NCBI RefSeq assembly: GCF_051388935.1
Contig: NZ_JBPKBI010000012.1
Location: 1-64,000, forward strand
Origin: Yinghuangia sp035454725
GTDB taxonomy: Bacteria; Actinomycetota; Actinomycetes; Streptomycetales; Streptomycetaceae
Direction: 5' to 3'
Length of the DNA stretch: 64,000 bases
The position numbers and the translations under genes were made by a program. Shown in pieces: positions 17,505 through 25,502 of this stretch. The notes beneath the pieces were generated by a model. That model did not search any database. It was not told the origin of the DNA and worked only from the letters and a program-made list of their open reading frames with translations. How positions within the stretch are numbered: the stretch's first letter is position 1; the number at the start of each line of letters is the position of its first letter.

Positions 17505-17740
17505 GCCGCCCTGCGGGGATCCGAACTGGTCCTCGTGCACGCCCGGCAGCCCGCAGGCGTCGCCCGCGTGCCGTACGCGCCACCGTGCGAACCCGGCCAC
17601 GACAAGATCCGGGCCGACTTCGCCGCCGACGTGCTCGCCGCAGCTGACCGCACCGCCCGAGCGGCGGCCCCCACGCTGCGGCGTTCGCCCGGACGTCCGG
17701 CCCGTGACGGTGTACGCGTACACGGACCTGGAGCGGGCCA
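17505..17740 (+). pseudogene. Universal stress protein (UspA-type) remnant
   Basis: Immediately after an in-frame TAG (17502-17504) the plus strand reads AALRGSELVLVHARQP, the first strand-helix pattern of UspA proteins. It then gives helical Ala-rich sequence (FAADVLAAADRTARAA), and a frame change at about 17680 continues as HPD-like VRPVTVYAYTDLERAI. With a stop and a frameshift, no intact product is possible. It lies just downstream of terC, whose upstream side also carries a UspA-like gene. The rest of 17207-17504 has no gene. Confidence 0.4.
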
Positions 17741-18796
17741 TCACGGCCGTCCTTCCGGATGGTGCGCGTCGGCGGAGGGGGTCGAGGCGTGGGTGCCGGT
17801 GGCCGGGTGTGGCTGCGCGTCTGCTGCGTGGTCCGTCCGGGATGCGGACTCGCCGCTCTCGCCGTCCTCGCCGCGGGTGGCGATGAGAGACCAGGCGATG
17901 GAGACGGTGATGGTGACGGCGATGACGGAGAGGGTGAGGGGGATGGGGAGCTTGCCGACGGGGGTCTCGGACAGGATGAGCTTGACGCCGGCGAAGGCGA
18001 GCAGGACCGCGAGGCCGTAGTGGAGGTAGGCGAAGCGGCGCAGGAGTCCGGCGAGGCAGAAGTACAGGCTGCGCAGGCCGAGCACGGCGAAGGCGTTGGC
18101 CGTCCACACCAGGAAGGTGTTGGTGGTGATGGCCAGGACGGCGGCGACGGAGTCGACGGCGAAGATCAGGTCGGTGGCCTCGATCGCGATGAGGGCGACG
18201 AACAGCAGCGTCGCGACCTTGCGTCCGCTGATGCGGGTGAAGAACTTGCCGCCGTGGTAACGCGGGTCGGTGGGGATGATCTTCTTGACCAGGCGAACGA
18301 CAAGGTTGCGGTCGGGGTGGACCTCCTCGTCCTTGGAGACGGCCATCTTCCAGCCGGTCCAGATCAGGAACGCGCCGAAGAGGTAGGCGGTCCAGAAGAA
18401 GACCTGGAGCAGTTCGGCGCCGACGAAGATGAAGACCAGCCGTGCCGCGAGTGCGCCGAGCACGCCCCAGAAGAGGACTTTGTGCTGGTAGGCGTCGGGG
18501 ACGGCGAAGAAGGAGAAGACCAGCGCGAAGACGAAGACGTTGTCGATCGACAGGGCCTTTTCGATCAGGTAGCCGGCGTAGTACGTGGAGGACACCTCCC
18601 CGCCCTGCCAAGCCAGGAGGATCAGGCCGAAGCCGAGGCCGACGGCGATCCAGACGCCGCTCCAAATCGCGGCCTCACGGAAGCCGATCACGTGGTTGTC
18701 GCGGTGGGCGAGCAGGTCGACAGCGAGCATCAGGCAGATGCCGACGGTGACGGCGGCCCACACCCACAGCGGGACCGCGAACGACATGTCATTCAT
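17741..18796 (-). CDS. terC: TerC/Alx family integral membrane protein
   Basis: 351 residues, about nine hydrophobic segments. Family hallmarks include ALSIDNVFVFALVF (85-98) and ATDLIFAVDSVAAVLAITTN, whose paired acidic residues inside membrane helices are thought to bind metal ions. Relatives (TerC, Alx) are linked to tellurite resistance and to manganese export. The C-terminal 40 residues are a hydrophilic tail rich in Asp, Ser and His (QPHPATGTHAS, DAHHPEGRP) that may be a metal-binding extension. ATG 18796 has GAGGAAG 9 bases upstream. I looked for a yybP-ykoY manganese riboswitch in the 70-base leader and saw none. Confidence 0.88.
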   Translation of the reverse strand: MNDMSFAVPLWVWAAVTVGICLMLAVDLLAHRDNHVIGFREAAIWSGVWIAVGLGFGLILLAWQGGEVSSTYYAGYLIEKALSIDNVFVFALVFSFFAVPDAYQHKVLFWGVLGALAARLVFIFVGAELLQVFFWTAYLFGAFLIWTGWKMAVSKDEEVHPDRNLVVRLVKKIIPTDPRYHGGKFFTRISGRKVATLLFVALIAIEATDLIFAVDSVAAVLAITTNTFLVWTANAFAVLGLRSLYFCLAGLLRRFAYLHYGLAVLLAFAGVKLILSETPVGKLPIPLTLSVIAVTITVSIAWSLIATRGEDGESGESASRTDHAADAQPHPATGTHASTPSADAHHPEGRP

Positions 18797-18869
18797 GGTG
18801 ATCGGCTTCCTCGTCGGGGAAAGGGCGGAAACGACCGGGGAGCGTGTCCGCGGTAAGCCGCCGGGGTTG

Positions 18870-19391
18870 TCATGTGGGAGGGCGGCCGGGCGCCGTCGGC
18901 TGTGCCCAGGGCAGCGGGGAGGCGGCGTGCACCGGCGGCCCGCCGCGGATCGCGGCGGCCTCGATCAGCGAGAAGGCGTCCAGCCCCGCCGGGCCGGTTC
19001 GGGAGGCGACCACGAGCGGCGCGTGATGGTGGGAGGCCAGCGCCAGCACTCCTGCCGCCGCGCCCAGCCGGGTGCCCCGCCCGTGGGGACGGCGGTACAC
19101 GGCCGGGATGTGGGCGGCGTGGTGCCGGGGGACCCGCGGCAGCACCCGTGCAAGCACGGCCCGGGCCTCCGGGTCGTCCGGCCGAGCACGCGTGCCCGGC
19201 ACGGGCGCGGGCGGCAGCACGGCGATCAGCAGCAGCGGCACCCCGCGCGAGGCGGCGATGCGTGCCGCGGTCTCGGCCACGGCGACGTCGTCGAGGCGGT
19301 CGGCCAGCACAGCCGCAACCGGCTGCGGGGCCGACAGGCGGCCCCGCACGGGAACGGCCGGTGCGGGCGGGCGGGAGAGCTGGAGATTCAC
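18870..19391 (-). CDS. UspA-like (universal stress) nucleotide-binding-fold protein
   Basis: 173 residues. The arrangement PVAAVLADRLDDVAVAETAARIAASRGVPLLLIAVLPP is the first strand, helix and second strand of a UspA fold. HHAPLVVASRTG near residue 125 corresponds to the last strand and the loop that holds the ATP-type GxxG site in classic members. No clear G-2X-G-9X-G(S/T) motif is visible, so nucleotide binding is doubtful. GTG 19391 is taken as start. Same strand as terC, 73 bases apart, and divergent from a small HTH regulator gene; the three may form one stress unit. Confidence 0.6.
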   Translation of the reverse strand: MNLQLSRPPAPAVPVRGRLSAPQPVAAVLADRLDDVAVAETAARIAASRGVPLLLIAVLPPAPVPGTRARPDDPEARAVLARVLPRVPRHHAAHIPAVYRRPHGRGTRLGAAAGVLALASHHHAPLVVASRTGPAGLDAFSLIEAAAIRGGPPVHAASPLPWAQPTAPGRPPT

Positions 19392-19440
19392 GGGGGATCA
19401 CGCCTTCGGGAACGGCGGCAGCGACACCCCCAGCGTCACC

Positions 19441-19496
19441 CGAACAAAGATTTGCGTCAACAGTTACGCGAAATTGTTTTCGCCAATCATTGTTCG
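19441..19496. promoter_or_regulatory. AT-rich divergent control region with inverted repeats
   Basis: Between the UspA-like gene and the HTH gene GC drops sharply. It holds a perfect GCGAAA-TTGT-TTTCGC repeat (19468-19483) and a wider pair CGAACAA (19441-19447) / TTGTTCG (19490-19496). These are likely operators for the adjacent regulator. Confidence 0.5.
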
Positions 19497-19518
19497 TGCG
19501 AGGGGCTAGGGTGGATGC

Positions 19519-19851
19519 ATGAGCGTTCCTTCCGCCCGTGGCGACGCCTGGACCTTCCTCACCAACCACGCCCGCGTCCTGCTGTGCCTCGCACGCGACC
19601 CCGAAGCGCGGCTGCGCGACGTCGCGACCGTGACCGGCATCACCGAACGCGCCGTCCAGCTCATCGTCGCCGACCTGGAGCACGCCGGATACCTCACCCG
19701 CATCCGCGTCGGACGCCGCAACCGCTACACCATCGACACCGCCCAGGCCCTGCGCCACCCCCACGAGGCCGACCACCCCGTCGGCGACCTGCTCAACACC
19801 TTCCTCCACCGCGAGGACACGTCCGAAACCGAGCCGCGAACAGCCTCCTGA
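19519..19851 (+). CDS. Small winged-helix (MarR/ArsR-like) transcriptional regulator
   Basis: 110 residues, essentially a single winged helix domain: helix-turn-helix ARLRDVATVTGITERAVQLIVADLEHAG at about 30-57 followed by a wing (YLTRIRVGRRNRYTID) and a short dimerisation tail. Proteins of this size occur widely in Streptomyces as single-domain MarR- or ArsR-like repressors; no Cys metal site is visible. The start ATG 19519 follows the AT-rich operator region it shares with the divergent UspA-like gene, so autoregulation plus control of the UspA-terC unit is plausible. Confidence 0.75.
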   Translation: MSVPSARGDAWTFLTNHARVLLCLARDPEARLRDVATVTGITERAVQLIVADLEHAGYLTRIRVGRRNRYTIDTAQALRHPHEADHPVGDLLNTFLHREDTSETEPRTAS

Positions 19852-20422
19852 CCCCCGGCCATGCACCGGGCCCTCGCCGAGACCTCGTCTTCGAGCGCCC
19901 GCGCGACAGACGGCGGACAGGGCGGACGCCGGGCGGACACGGTCTCGGGGATGTCGGTCCGGACTGTCCGGTCCGGCGCGACCTCGGTGCGCGCGCTCAC
20001 CACGGCACTCACATGGTCGAGACCGACAGGTGGGTCAGCCCGTGTCCGGCAGACCTGGCGTACGGCGGGCGTGGCTGTTGACACCGTCATGAGGGCAAGC
20101 ACGGGCCTTCCTGGGAGGGTGAGGTGCGCTGTGATCAAGCCCTGTGCGAACGCCGCTGTCGGGGCCTTCCGCCGACATTTGTGAGAACCGGCTCGGCTGC
20201 CATGCAACCCCGGTGCGCCGAGTCGGGGTTTGTCCGGGCAGGGAGGTGTGAGGGAAGCGTGAAGTCTTCGACGAGTCGTTTCGGGTCGGCAGCCAGGCGG
20301 TTCGTTCGGCGATGTTGCGTAGCTGCCTCGCCCTCGCCGGCGACGCCCTTTTTTTGGGGGTGGCAGGGGTGGCTTTCCGCTCCTGGAGACGCTCCTGGGC
20401 CCGACAACGAAAGGAACAACAA
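19852..20422. other. Intergenic, no recognisable gene
   Basis: About 570 bases between the HTH gene and the DUF4232 gene. Open frames on both strands are low-complexity GC artefacts. It ends with a GAAAGGAA ribosome binding site for the next gene, and a run of seven T residues at 20347-20353 may affect transcript ends. Confidence 0.45.
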
Positions 20423-21274
20423 ATGCATGGCCATGAGCACCGCACACAGGGGCACGGCGTGCCCTTCCCTTCGCCGGACGACGCGGGGAGCGACGCCCGT
20501 CGCCGCAAGCGCCGGGCCGGGTGGGCGGCTTGTACGGTGTCCGCGGTCGCCGCGGTCGCGGTCGTCTCCACGGTCGCCTTGACAGGAGGCGACGCGAAGG
20601 CAGAGGCGGAGGCGCCGCTGCCGCCGCCGGGGCCTCTGGCCGCGGCGCCGCTTCTGGAGACCGTCCCCACGACGTCGCCCGACACCGCTGAGGGTGGCAC
20701 CGCGAACCCGGGCACTCCCGGAACTCCGGCTGCCGGACCGGCCGGTCCGTCGAGCGCCGCCAAGGTTGGGGCGGCGACCACCGACGGCCGCGCCGCCGAC
20801 GGCCGCGTCGGCACGAGCAGCAGCGAGACCGTCGCGCCCTGCACCACCGAAGCGCTGGCAGTCTCCTCACAGAAAGAGCCCGCGGACGCCACGGAGACCA
20901 GGCACCTCCTGATCACCGTCCAGAACGCCGGCAGCACGACGTGCAACCTCTACCGCTACCCCTACGTCCTGCTCGGCAACGGCCAGGCGCCGGCCCCGGT
21001 GATCGAGGACAGCGATCCGGACCCGGGCATGCCGGTCACCCTCGCACCGGGGGACGAGGCGTACGCGGCCATGGTCCTCAATGGGCCGATGGACGAGTAC
21101 GAGGTGAACAGCATCAGCCTCACCCTGCAGGGCAGCACTTCCGGCAGCACGGCAGGCGGGCCGGTCGACGTCCCCATGCCCGGTGCGACACCGCTGTACG
21201 CCAACGACTTCCAACGCGTCACGTACTGGACCACCGCCCCCGGCTTCGCGCTGGACTTCGTCATGTCGAAGTGA
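20423..21274 (+). CDS. DUF4232 domain-containing exported protein
   Basis: 283 residues. A charged His-rich N-terminus is followed by one hydrophobic segment (about 37-53), then an Ala/Pro/Thr-rich low-complexity linker, and a C-terminal DUF4232 domain (about 135-283) with paired Cys residues (TVAPCTTEAL and STTCNLYRYPYVLL) that may form a disulfide outside the membrane. Domains of this kind are common in secreted or membrane-anchored Streptomyces proteins; the function is unknown. ATG 20423 is chosen because of the GAAAGGAA site directly upstream; the open frame extends to 20312 without support. Confidence 0.75.
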   Translation: MHGHEHRTQGHGVPFPSPDDAGSDARRRKRRAGWAACTVSAVAAVAVVSTVALTGGDAKAEAEAPLPPPGPLAAAPLLETVPTTSPDTAEGGTANPGTPGTPAAGPAGPSSAAKVGAATTDGRAADGRVGTSSSETVAPCTTEALAVSSQKEPADATETRHLLITVQNAGSTTCNLYRYPYVLLGNGQAPAPVIEDSDPDPGMPVTLAPGDEAYAAMVLNGPMDEYEVNSISLTLQGSTSGSTAGGPVDVPMPGATPLYANDFQRVTYWTTAPGFALDFVMSK

Positions 21275-21653
21275 CAGCCCACGGCAGGGCCTTCCGGGCG
21301 GACTCTCCCAACACCCGGCCGGAAGGCGGCGATCCATCCCCGAGCCCTCGCCGCGATGTCCGACGCGGAGATCGCGGCGAGGGCCGCGCCGTGTGCGAGC
21401 GGATGATCGCCGGTGGCGCCGGCGCGGACTCGGTGGGAGACCTGACGGACCGGCGTGGCGCGGGCGACGCGAACACCTGGGCGCAGCACGGCGATCGCCG
21501 ACCGCGACGGGCGCTGTTGTGCCCGTACCACAACGTGGAGGAATGACGTTGCATGGGGACGGTCAACCGCTGCGCAGCGACTGTTCCGGCTCGCCCTCGA
21601 CAATTGCCCGGTAGACAGGTCAGCCGTCTGAAAGTCGGTGCCTCAAGCGGGCG
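21275..21653. other. Intergenic, no recognisable gene
   Basis: About 380 bases between two convergent genes (DUF4232 and soxR). No family pattern on either strand and no strong terminator hairpin found. Confidence 0.45.
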
Positions 21654-22118
21654 TCACAGTCGTTGGGGCCCGACGCCATCCTCGGCAAGCGCGTCGTCGG
21701 GGTTCAACAGAGCGCAGGCCTTCATGGAGAGACATCCGCAGCCGATACACCCGGTGAGCTCGGCCTCAAGCCGCTCGATGGTCTGCCGACGCTCCTCCAG
21801 TCGGCGCTTCCAGCCACGTGAGGCGCGCTGCCACTCCGCGTGGCTGGGAGGACGATCGAGCGGCACATCAGCGAACGCCTCCAGGAGGTCCTGCAAGGGG
21901 ATGCCGATCCGTTTCGCCACCGAGATCAACGCGACTCGGCGCAGCATGTGCCGCGGGTAGCGGCGCTGGTTGCGATCGTCGCGTTCGGACGCGATCAGGC
22001 CGAACTCTTCGTAGAACCGCAGGGCGGAGACGGCCGCCCCGGTCCGGGCGCTCACCTCGCCGATGCTCAACCAGTCGTCCGGGCGGGCCCGGACCTCACC
22101 GGAGCTGTCCCTCGTCAT
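21654..22118 (-). CDS. soxR: Redox-sensing regulator SoxR
   Basis: 154 residues, MerR family. The winged-helix DNA-binding domain starts WLSIGEVSARTGAAVSALRFYEEFGLI. A dimerisation helix follows, then the [2Fe-2S] site C124-x2-C127-x-C129-x5-C135 (CIGCGCLSMKAC), the SoxR hallmark. In Streptomyces SoxR responds to redox-active metabolites rather than superoxide and activates oxidoreductases. ATG 22118 has GGAGG upstream. The gene is divergent from fdxA with a canonical SoxR box between them, so the ferredoxin is a direct target. No frameshift or missing ligand. Confidence 0.95.
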   Translation of the reverse strand: MTRDSSGEVRARPDDWLSIGEVSARTGAAVSALRFYEEFGLIASERDDRNQRRYPRHMLRRVALISVAKRIGIPLQDLLEAFADVPLDRPPSHAEWQRASRGWKRRLEERRQTIERLEAELTGCIGCGCLSMKACALLNPDDALAEDGVGPQRL

Positions 22119-22131
22119 GCAAAGCCTCCTG

Positions 22132-22162
22132 TTGACCTCAAGATTACTTGAGGTCCTATGGT
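22132..22162 (+). promoter_or_regulatory. SoxR box within a 19-bp-spacer promoter for fdxA
   Basis: A perfect CCTCAAG-ATTA-CTTGAGG palindrome (22136-22153) lies between a -35 TTGACC (22132-22137) and a -10-like TATGGT (22157-22162). The 19-base spacing is the elongated spacing that MerR-family activators overcome. This is the core SoxR operator form known from enterics and Streptomyces. Confidence 0.9.
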
Positions 22163-22207
22163 CGGCTGCGTCGGAACGGCAAACAGAAACGAGGGGACGG
22201 CAGTTCG

Positions 22208-22534
22208 ATGACTTTTGTGATCGCTTCGCCCTGTGTGGACGTCAAGGACAAGGCATGCGTCGACGAGTGCCCGATCGACTGCATCTACGAGGGCGAGCGC
22301 ATGCTCTACATCCACCCGGACGAGTGCGTCGACTGCGGCGCGTGCGAACCCGTATGCCCCGTCGAAGCGATCTTCTTCGAGGACGACACGCCCCAAGACT
22401 GGCAGCAGTTCACCGCCGTGAACGCCGAGTTCTTCTCCGACCTCGGCTCCCCCGGCGGCAGCGCAAAGCTCGGCCCGATCGGACGAGACCACCCGACTGT
22501 GGCAGTACTGCCGCATCAGGGGACCATCGCCTGA
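22208..22534 (+). CDS. fdxA: Ferredoxin FdxA, seven-iron type (3Fe-4S and 4Fe-4S)
   Basis: 108 residues. Cysteines at 9, 17 and 50 fit the 3Fe-4S cluster, and 21, 40, 43 and 46 the 4Fe-4S cluster, as in Azotobacter FdI; C25 is an extra cysteine. DECPIDCIYEGERMLYIHP and CVDCGACEPVCPVEAI are unmistakable. It carries electrons for oxidoreductases, possibly for SoxR re-reduction or for the neighbouring flavin enzyme. The start ATG 22208 has GGGGACGG upstream, and the promoter is the SoxR box at 22132-22162. The next gene, a nitronate monooxygenase, lies 106 bases downstream on the same strand. Confidence 0.94.
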   Translation: MTFVIASPCVDVKDKACVDECPIDCIYEGERMLYIHPDECVDCGACEPVCPVEAIFFEDDTPQDWQQFTAVNAEFFSDLGSPGGSAKLGPIGRDHPTVAVLPHQGTIA

Positions 22535-22640
22535 CAGCCCCGGGCTGTGCCGCTGGAGCTCGCGATGAAGAATGGGGCGACGTGGTGGCGGACCACCGGT
22601 ATCGGGCAGGCGTTTGGATGGTTCTGTGAGGAGATCTCGG

Positions 22641-23672
22641 ATGGCTTCGCCGCTCACTGGCCTGGGGTTGGAGACGCCGGTACTGGCGGCGCCGATGGCG
22701 GGCAGCCCCACCACGCCGGAACTGGTCGTCGCGGCGGCCGGCGCGGGCGGCCTCGGGTTCCTCGCCGCCGGATACAAGACGGCTGAGGCCGTGGAGGCGC
22801 AGATTGCCCGTGTGAGGGCGGCGGGTGTCGGCTTCGGCGTCAATCTGTTTGCACCCAACGCCTTGCCGGTGGATCCCGGTGCCTTCAGCGCGTTCGCCCG
22901 CGCCATCGCGCCGGCTGCTCGCGCGTACGGTCTCGACACCGCCGGGGCACGGATCGTCGAGGACGACGACCATTGGGCGGACAAGGTCGATCTCCTGCTC
23001 TCCTCCCCCGTCCCCGTCGTCAGCTTCACCTTCGGGGTCCCGGAGCCGGGCATCGTCGCGGCCTTGCGTACGGCGGGAACCCTGGTGGTCCAGACGGTCA
23101 CGTCACCGGTGGAAGCTCGCGCGGCCGTGGAGGCGGGAGTCGACGTACTCGCCGTGCAGGCGTCAGCCGCCGGCGGCCACTCGGGCACCTGGACGCCGCA
23201 GCACATGCCTCCCGGCGTGCCGCTGCCCGACCTGGTGAGGGCGGTTCGGAACGCGGTGTCCGTGCCCCTCGTCGCCGCGGGTGGCATCGCCACGGCGGAC
23301 GACGTGACCGAGGCGCTGGCGGCCGGAGCTGCGGCTGTCATGGTGGGCACCGCTTTGCTGCGTGCCGATGAGGCGGGCACATCGGCCCCCTACCGGGCCG
23401 CGCTCGCCGACCCGGCGGCCCGCAGGACCGTGGTGACGCGGGCGTTCACCGGCCGCCCGGCGCGGGCGCTGAGCAACGACTTCACCGATCGGTACAGCGA
23501 CCTGGCGCCGTACGGCTACCCCGCCCTGCACCACTTGACCAGCCCCATGCGCGGCGCCGCGACAACCGCGAACGATCCCGAGCACATCAATCTGTGGGCC
23601 GGGACGGGCTACCGCCATGCCACCGCGGAACCCGCCGCGCAGATCCTGGACCGGCTGGCCTCTCGGGCGTGA
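22641..23672 (+). CDS. Nitronate monooxygenase family FMN enzyme
   Basis: 343 residues, an FMN-binding TIM barrel. Family motifs: PVLAAPMAGSPTTPELV (13-29), AGAGGLGFL, GVNLFAPN, VQASAAGGHSG with the catalytic-type His, PLVAAGGI and AAAVMVGTALLRADEA. Such enzymes oxidise propionate-3-nitronate and related nitro compounds, or act as flavin oxidoreductases. ATG 22641 is preceded by GAGGAG. It follows fdxA on the same strand by 106 bases, so SoxR may control it through read-through; a separate promoter is not ruled out. Confidence 0.85.
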   Translation: MASPLTGLGLETPVLAAPMAGSPTTPELVVAAAGAGGLGFLAAGYKTAEAVEAQIARVRAAGVGFGVNLFAPNALPVDPGAFSAFARAIAPAARAYGLDTAGARIVEDDDHWADKVDLLLSSPVPVVSFTFGVPEPGIVAALRTAGTLVVQTVTSPVEARAAVEAGVDVLAVQASAAGGHSGTWTPQHMPPGVPLPDLVRAVRNAVSVPLVAAGGIATADDVTEALAAGAAAVMVGTALLRADEAGTSAPYRAALADPAARRTVVTRAFTGRPARALSNDFTDRYSDLAPYGYPALHHLTSPMRGAATTANDPEHINLWAGTGYRHATAEPAAQILDRLASRA

Positions 23673-23756
23673 CGTTCCTCGGCCGAGACGGTCTCGCCGC
23701 TCGCTGCGCGGTCGGTGCGGGCCACCTTCAGGCTCGGGCAGCGCTAGCCTTCGCGA

Positions 23757-24641
23757 GTGAATGCAAACGGGGATCGCGAGGATCCGTCCCAGTCCACCGC
23801 GATGACCGGTGGGGATTCGTCGCGTCCATCCGGCGGGTCGCTGCAGCGGCCCGTGCCCGCGTGGCAGGTCTACGCCGAGCAGGGGCCCGCTCCGCAACCG
23901 GAACGTCCCGAGTCGGGGGACGGCTGTTTGTATTCGGTGGTCCGCTGGCCCGCGCGGATCATCGCGGTGGTCGTCGTGGTCCCGCTGCGTCTGTTGTGGG
24001 AACTCGTCAAGGCGATCGGCAGGGGCGTGCGTTTGCTGCTGTGGGACTGGTTCCTGCGCCCGGTCCTGATCGGCTTGAAGATCGCGTTGTGGGACTGGTT
24101 CCTGCGCCCGATCGGCAAGGGCCTCAAGATCCTTGTGTGGGACTGGTTCCTGTATCCGGTCGGCCTGTTCGTGTGGCGGTGGGTGCTGCTCCCGATCGGC
24201 CGGGCGATCGCGTGGGCCTGGGTGCGCCTGGTCATGGTGCCGATCGTGTTCCTGGTCAGGTACGTGCTGCTCGTGCCGTTGAGCGCGCTCTGGCGCTGGG
24301 TTCTGGCGCCGGTCGGCCGAGCTGTGGTCCAGGCGCTGCGGTTCGCGTGGGATGTGTCGACCACGGTGTTCACGTTCCTGGTCGTACGCCCGCTGTCGTG
24401 GCTGTGGCGCGCTGTGCTTGTCCCGATCGGTCGCGGTATCGCTTTCGTCTGGCGTCATGTGGTCGTTGTGCCGGCGGTGTGGGCGTGGAACCACGTGTTT
24501 GCGCCGATCGGCCGGGCGATCCGGGCCGTATGGCGTTTCGCCGTCGTGGCGCCGATGCGATGGGTGGGTCGCAATGTCTTTCGCCCGATCGGAACCGCCG
24601 GCCGTGAGGTGCTTCGGGCTTTCGGCCTCAAGAAGCGCTGA
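23757..24641 (+). CDS. Trp/Pro-rich tandem-repeat membrane protein of unknown function
   Basis: 294 residues from GTG 23757. A polar N-terminal 60 residues precedes a continuous array (about 65-280) of hydrophobic units built on W-x-V/L-L-x-P-I-G-R. Pro-containing turns occur at residues 118, 134, 146, 162, 174, 186, 212, 223, 239, 250, 266 and 278, mostly alternating 16 and 11-12 apart, giving an about 28-residue period. Trp is very abundant (WDWFLRP three times). Such proteins occur in Streptomyces as hypothetical membrane proteins; I cannot assign a role. A stack of short amphipathic helices on the membrane is one possibility. The basic tail ends FGLKKR. No operon partner. Confidence 0.75.
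   Translation: MNANGDREDPSQSTAMTGGDSSRPSGGSLQRPVPAWQVYAEQGPAPQPERPESGDGCLYSVVRWPARIIAVVVVVPLRLLWELVKAIGRGVRLLLWDWFLRPVLIGLKIALWDWFLRPIGKGLKILVWDWFLYPVGLFVWRWVLLPIGRAIAWAWVRLVMVPIVFLVRYVLLVPLSALWRWVLAPVGRAVVQALRFAWDVSTTVFTFLVVRPLSWLWRAVLVPIGRGIAFVWRHVVVVPAVWAWNHVFAPIGRAIRAVWRFAVVAPMRWVGRNVFRPIGTAGREVLRAFGLKKR
24037..24184 (+). repeat. Three 48-bp tandem copies inside the repeat-protein gene
   Basis: GTGGGACTGGTTCCTG begins at 24041, 24089 and 24137, exactly 48 bases apart, the last copy diverging after the first 16 bases (TGTATCCG replaces TGCGCCCG). This suggests growth of the array by recent unit duplication. Confidence 0.75.
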
Positions 24642-24865
24642 CCGCGACTCCCGGCGCACCGGCCGAGACTGCGGGTTCGTTCGCGGTCCTGGCGGGCCGC
24701 CCGGGGGCGCGGCAGGTCTGACCCCGGTCGCAGGCACGTCGTGTCGTCGATGTCATGGGCGGGTGAGTGCAGAACCGGCGTAAGCCTTTGCGGTGTTGGC
24801 GTCGAAGGGACCGCGGGTGCCGGCTCATCGGAGCCAAGGCTTCGACTCCTTGGTTCCCGGGGGCC

Positions 24866-25240
24866 TCAGACGCGCCAGGCTCGGAGCCGGTGTGCGGTGC
24901 CGAACACGTCGGCGGTGTCGTCGGCGATCGCCCGTGCCAGGTCGACGAGTTCGCCGTAGGGCGGGTCGACCGCCTGTCCGGAGGCGTCCATGTACGCGAT
25001 CGCGACTCCGCAGGCGAACAGCACGTTCCGGGCCGGGAGCGGACGCAGGCGGACCAGTGTGTGCAACAGCGCTGCGGCCCGCCATGCCGCGTCGGCGTCC
25101 TCGCCGAGCCTGGGGGTGTTGACGCGGTGGCGCGCCACGGCGGCCACCAGCGCGGAGTAGTCGCGGACGGACAGTTCACCGCCGGGCAGGACTTCGGTCT
25201 GGCGCTCAAGCAGCCAGCGGATGTCGATGTACCACTCCAC
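24866..25240 (-). CDS. Fic/Doc-type toxin component with degenerate catalytic motif
   Basis: 124 residues, start GTG 25240. Order and size match the actinobacterial Fic-family toxins: DIRWLLERQTEVLP, DYSALVAAVARHRVNTP, AAWRAAALLHTLVRLRPLPARN (52-72), then PPYGELVDLARAIAD. The loop that should read HPFxDGNxxR instead reads RLRPLPARN. It lacks His and the phosphate-binding Gly, so nucleotidyl transfer is doubtful and the mode of action unclear. It follows the antitoxin gene with 4 bases between stop and start, the usual type II order. Confidence 0.75.
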   Translation of the reverse strand: MEWYIDIRWLLERQTEVLPGGELSVRDYSALVAAVARHRVNTPRLGEDADAAWRAAALLHTLVRLRPLPARNVLFACGVAIAYMDASGQAVDPPYGELVDLARAIADDTADVFGTAHRLRAWRV

Positions 25241-25244
25241 TGCT

Positions 25245-25502
25245 TCAGGCCGCCCCGCGGCCGGCCTGGTGCTCGCCCGGTCGGCCCGGTGCGTCCTCGG
25301 GGAAAGCCTCGTCGAACGCGGCTGCGTTCTCGGCCACGAAAGTCCGGAACACTTCCGACGCGCGGGCTTGGGCGCGGCGCTCGGCGAGGTCGCCGTCGAC
25401 AAGCTCACGGACGTACGCCTTGAGGGTCTTTCCGCTGTCCCGGGCCGCCGACCGCAGCGCGGCGAGTTCGTCGTCGGAGAACTCCACATTCAATGCAGGC
25501 AT
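25245..25502 (-). CDS. Ribbon-helix-helix antitoxin
   Basis: 85 residues. The N-terminal strand and two helices (LNVEFSDDELAALRSAARDSG, then KTLKAYVRELVDG) form a MetJ/Arc/CopG-type ribbon-helix-helix DNA-binding unit. The C-terminal acidic helix (VFRTFVAENAAAFDEAFPED) is the part expected to mask the toxin. Start ATG 25502. The upstream 40 bases are AT-rich for this genome (GGATATAAGTCC at about 25534-25545), consistent with an autoregulated promoter. Confidence 0.8.
   Translation of the reverse strand: MPALNVEFSDDELAALRSAARDSGKTLKAYVRELVDGDLAERRAQARASEVFRTFVAENAAAFDEAFPEDAPGRPGEHQAGRGAA

Noticed and set aside
18797..18870. Possible yybP-ykoY manganese riboswitch before terC
   Set aside because: The 70-base leader lacks the conserved paired loops and its length is too short.
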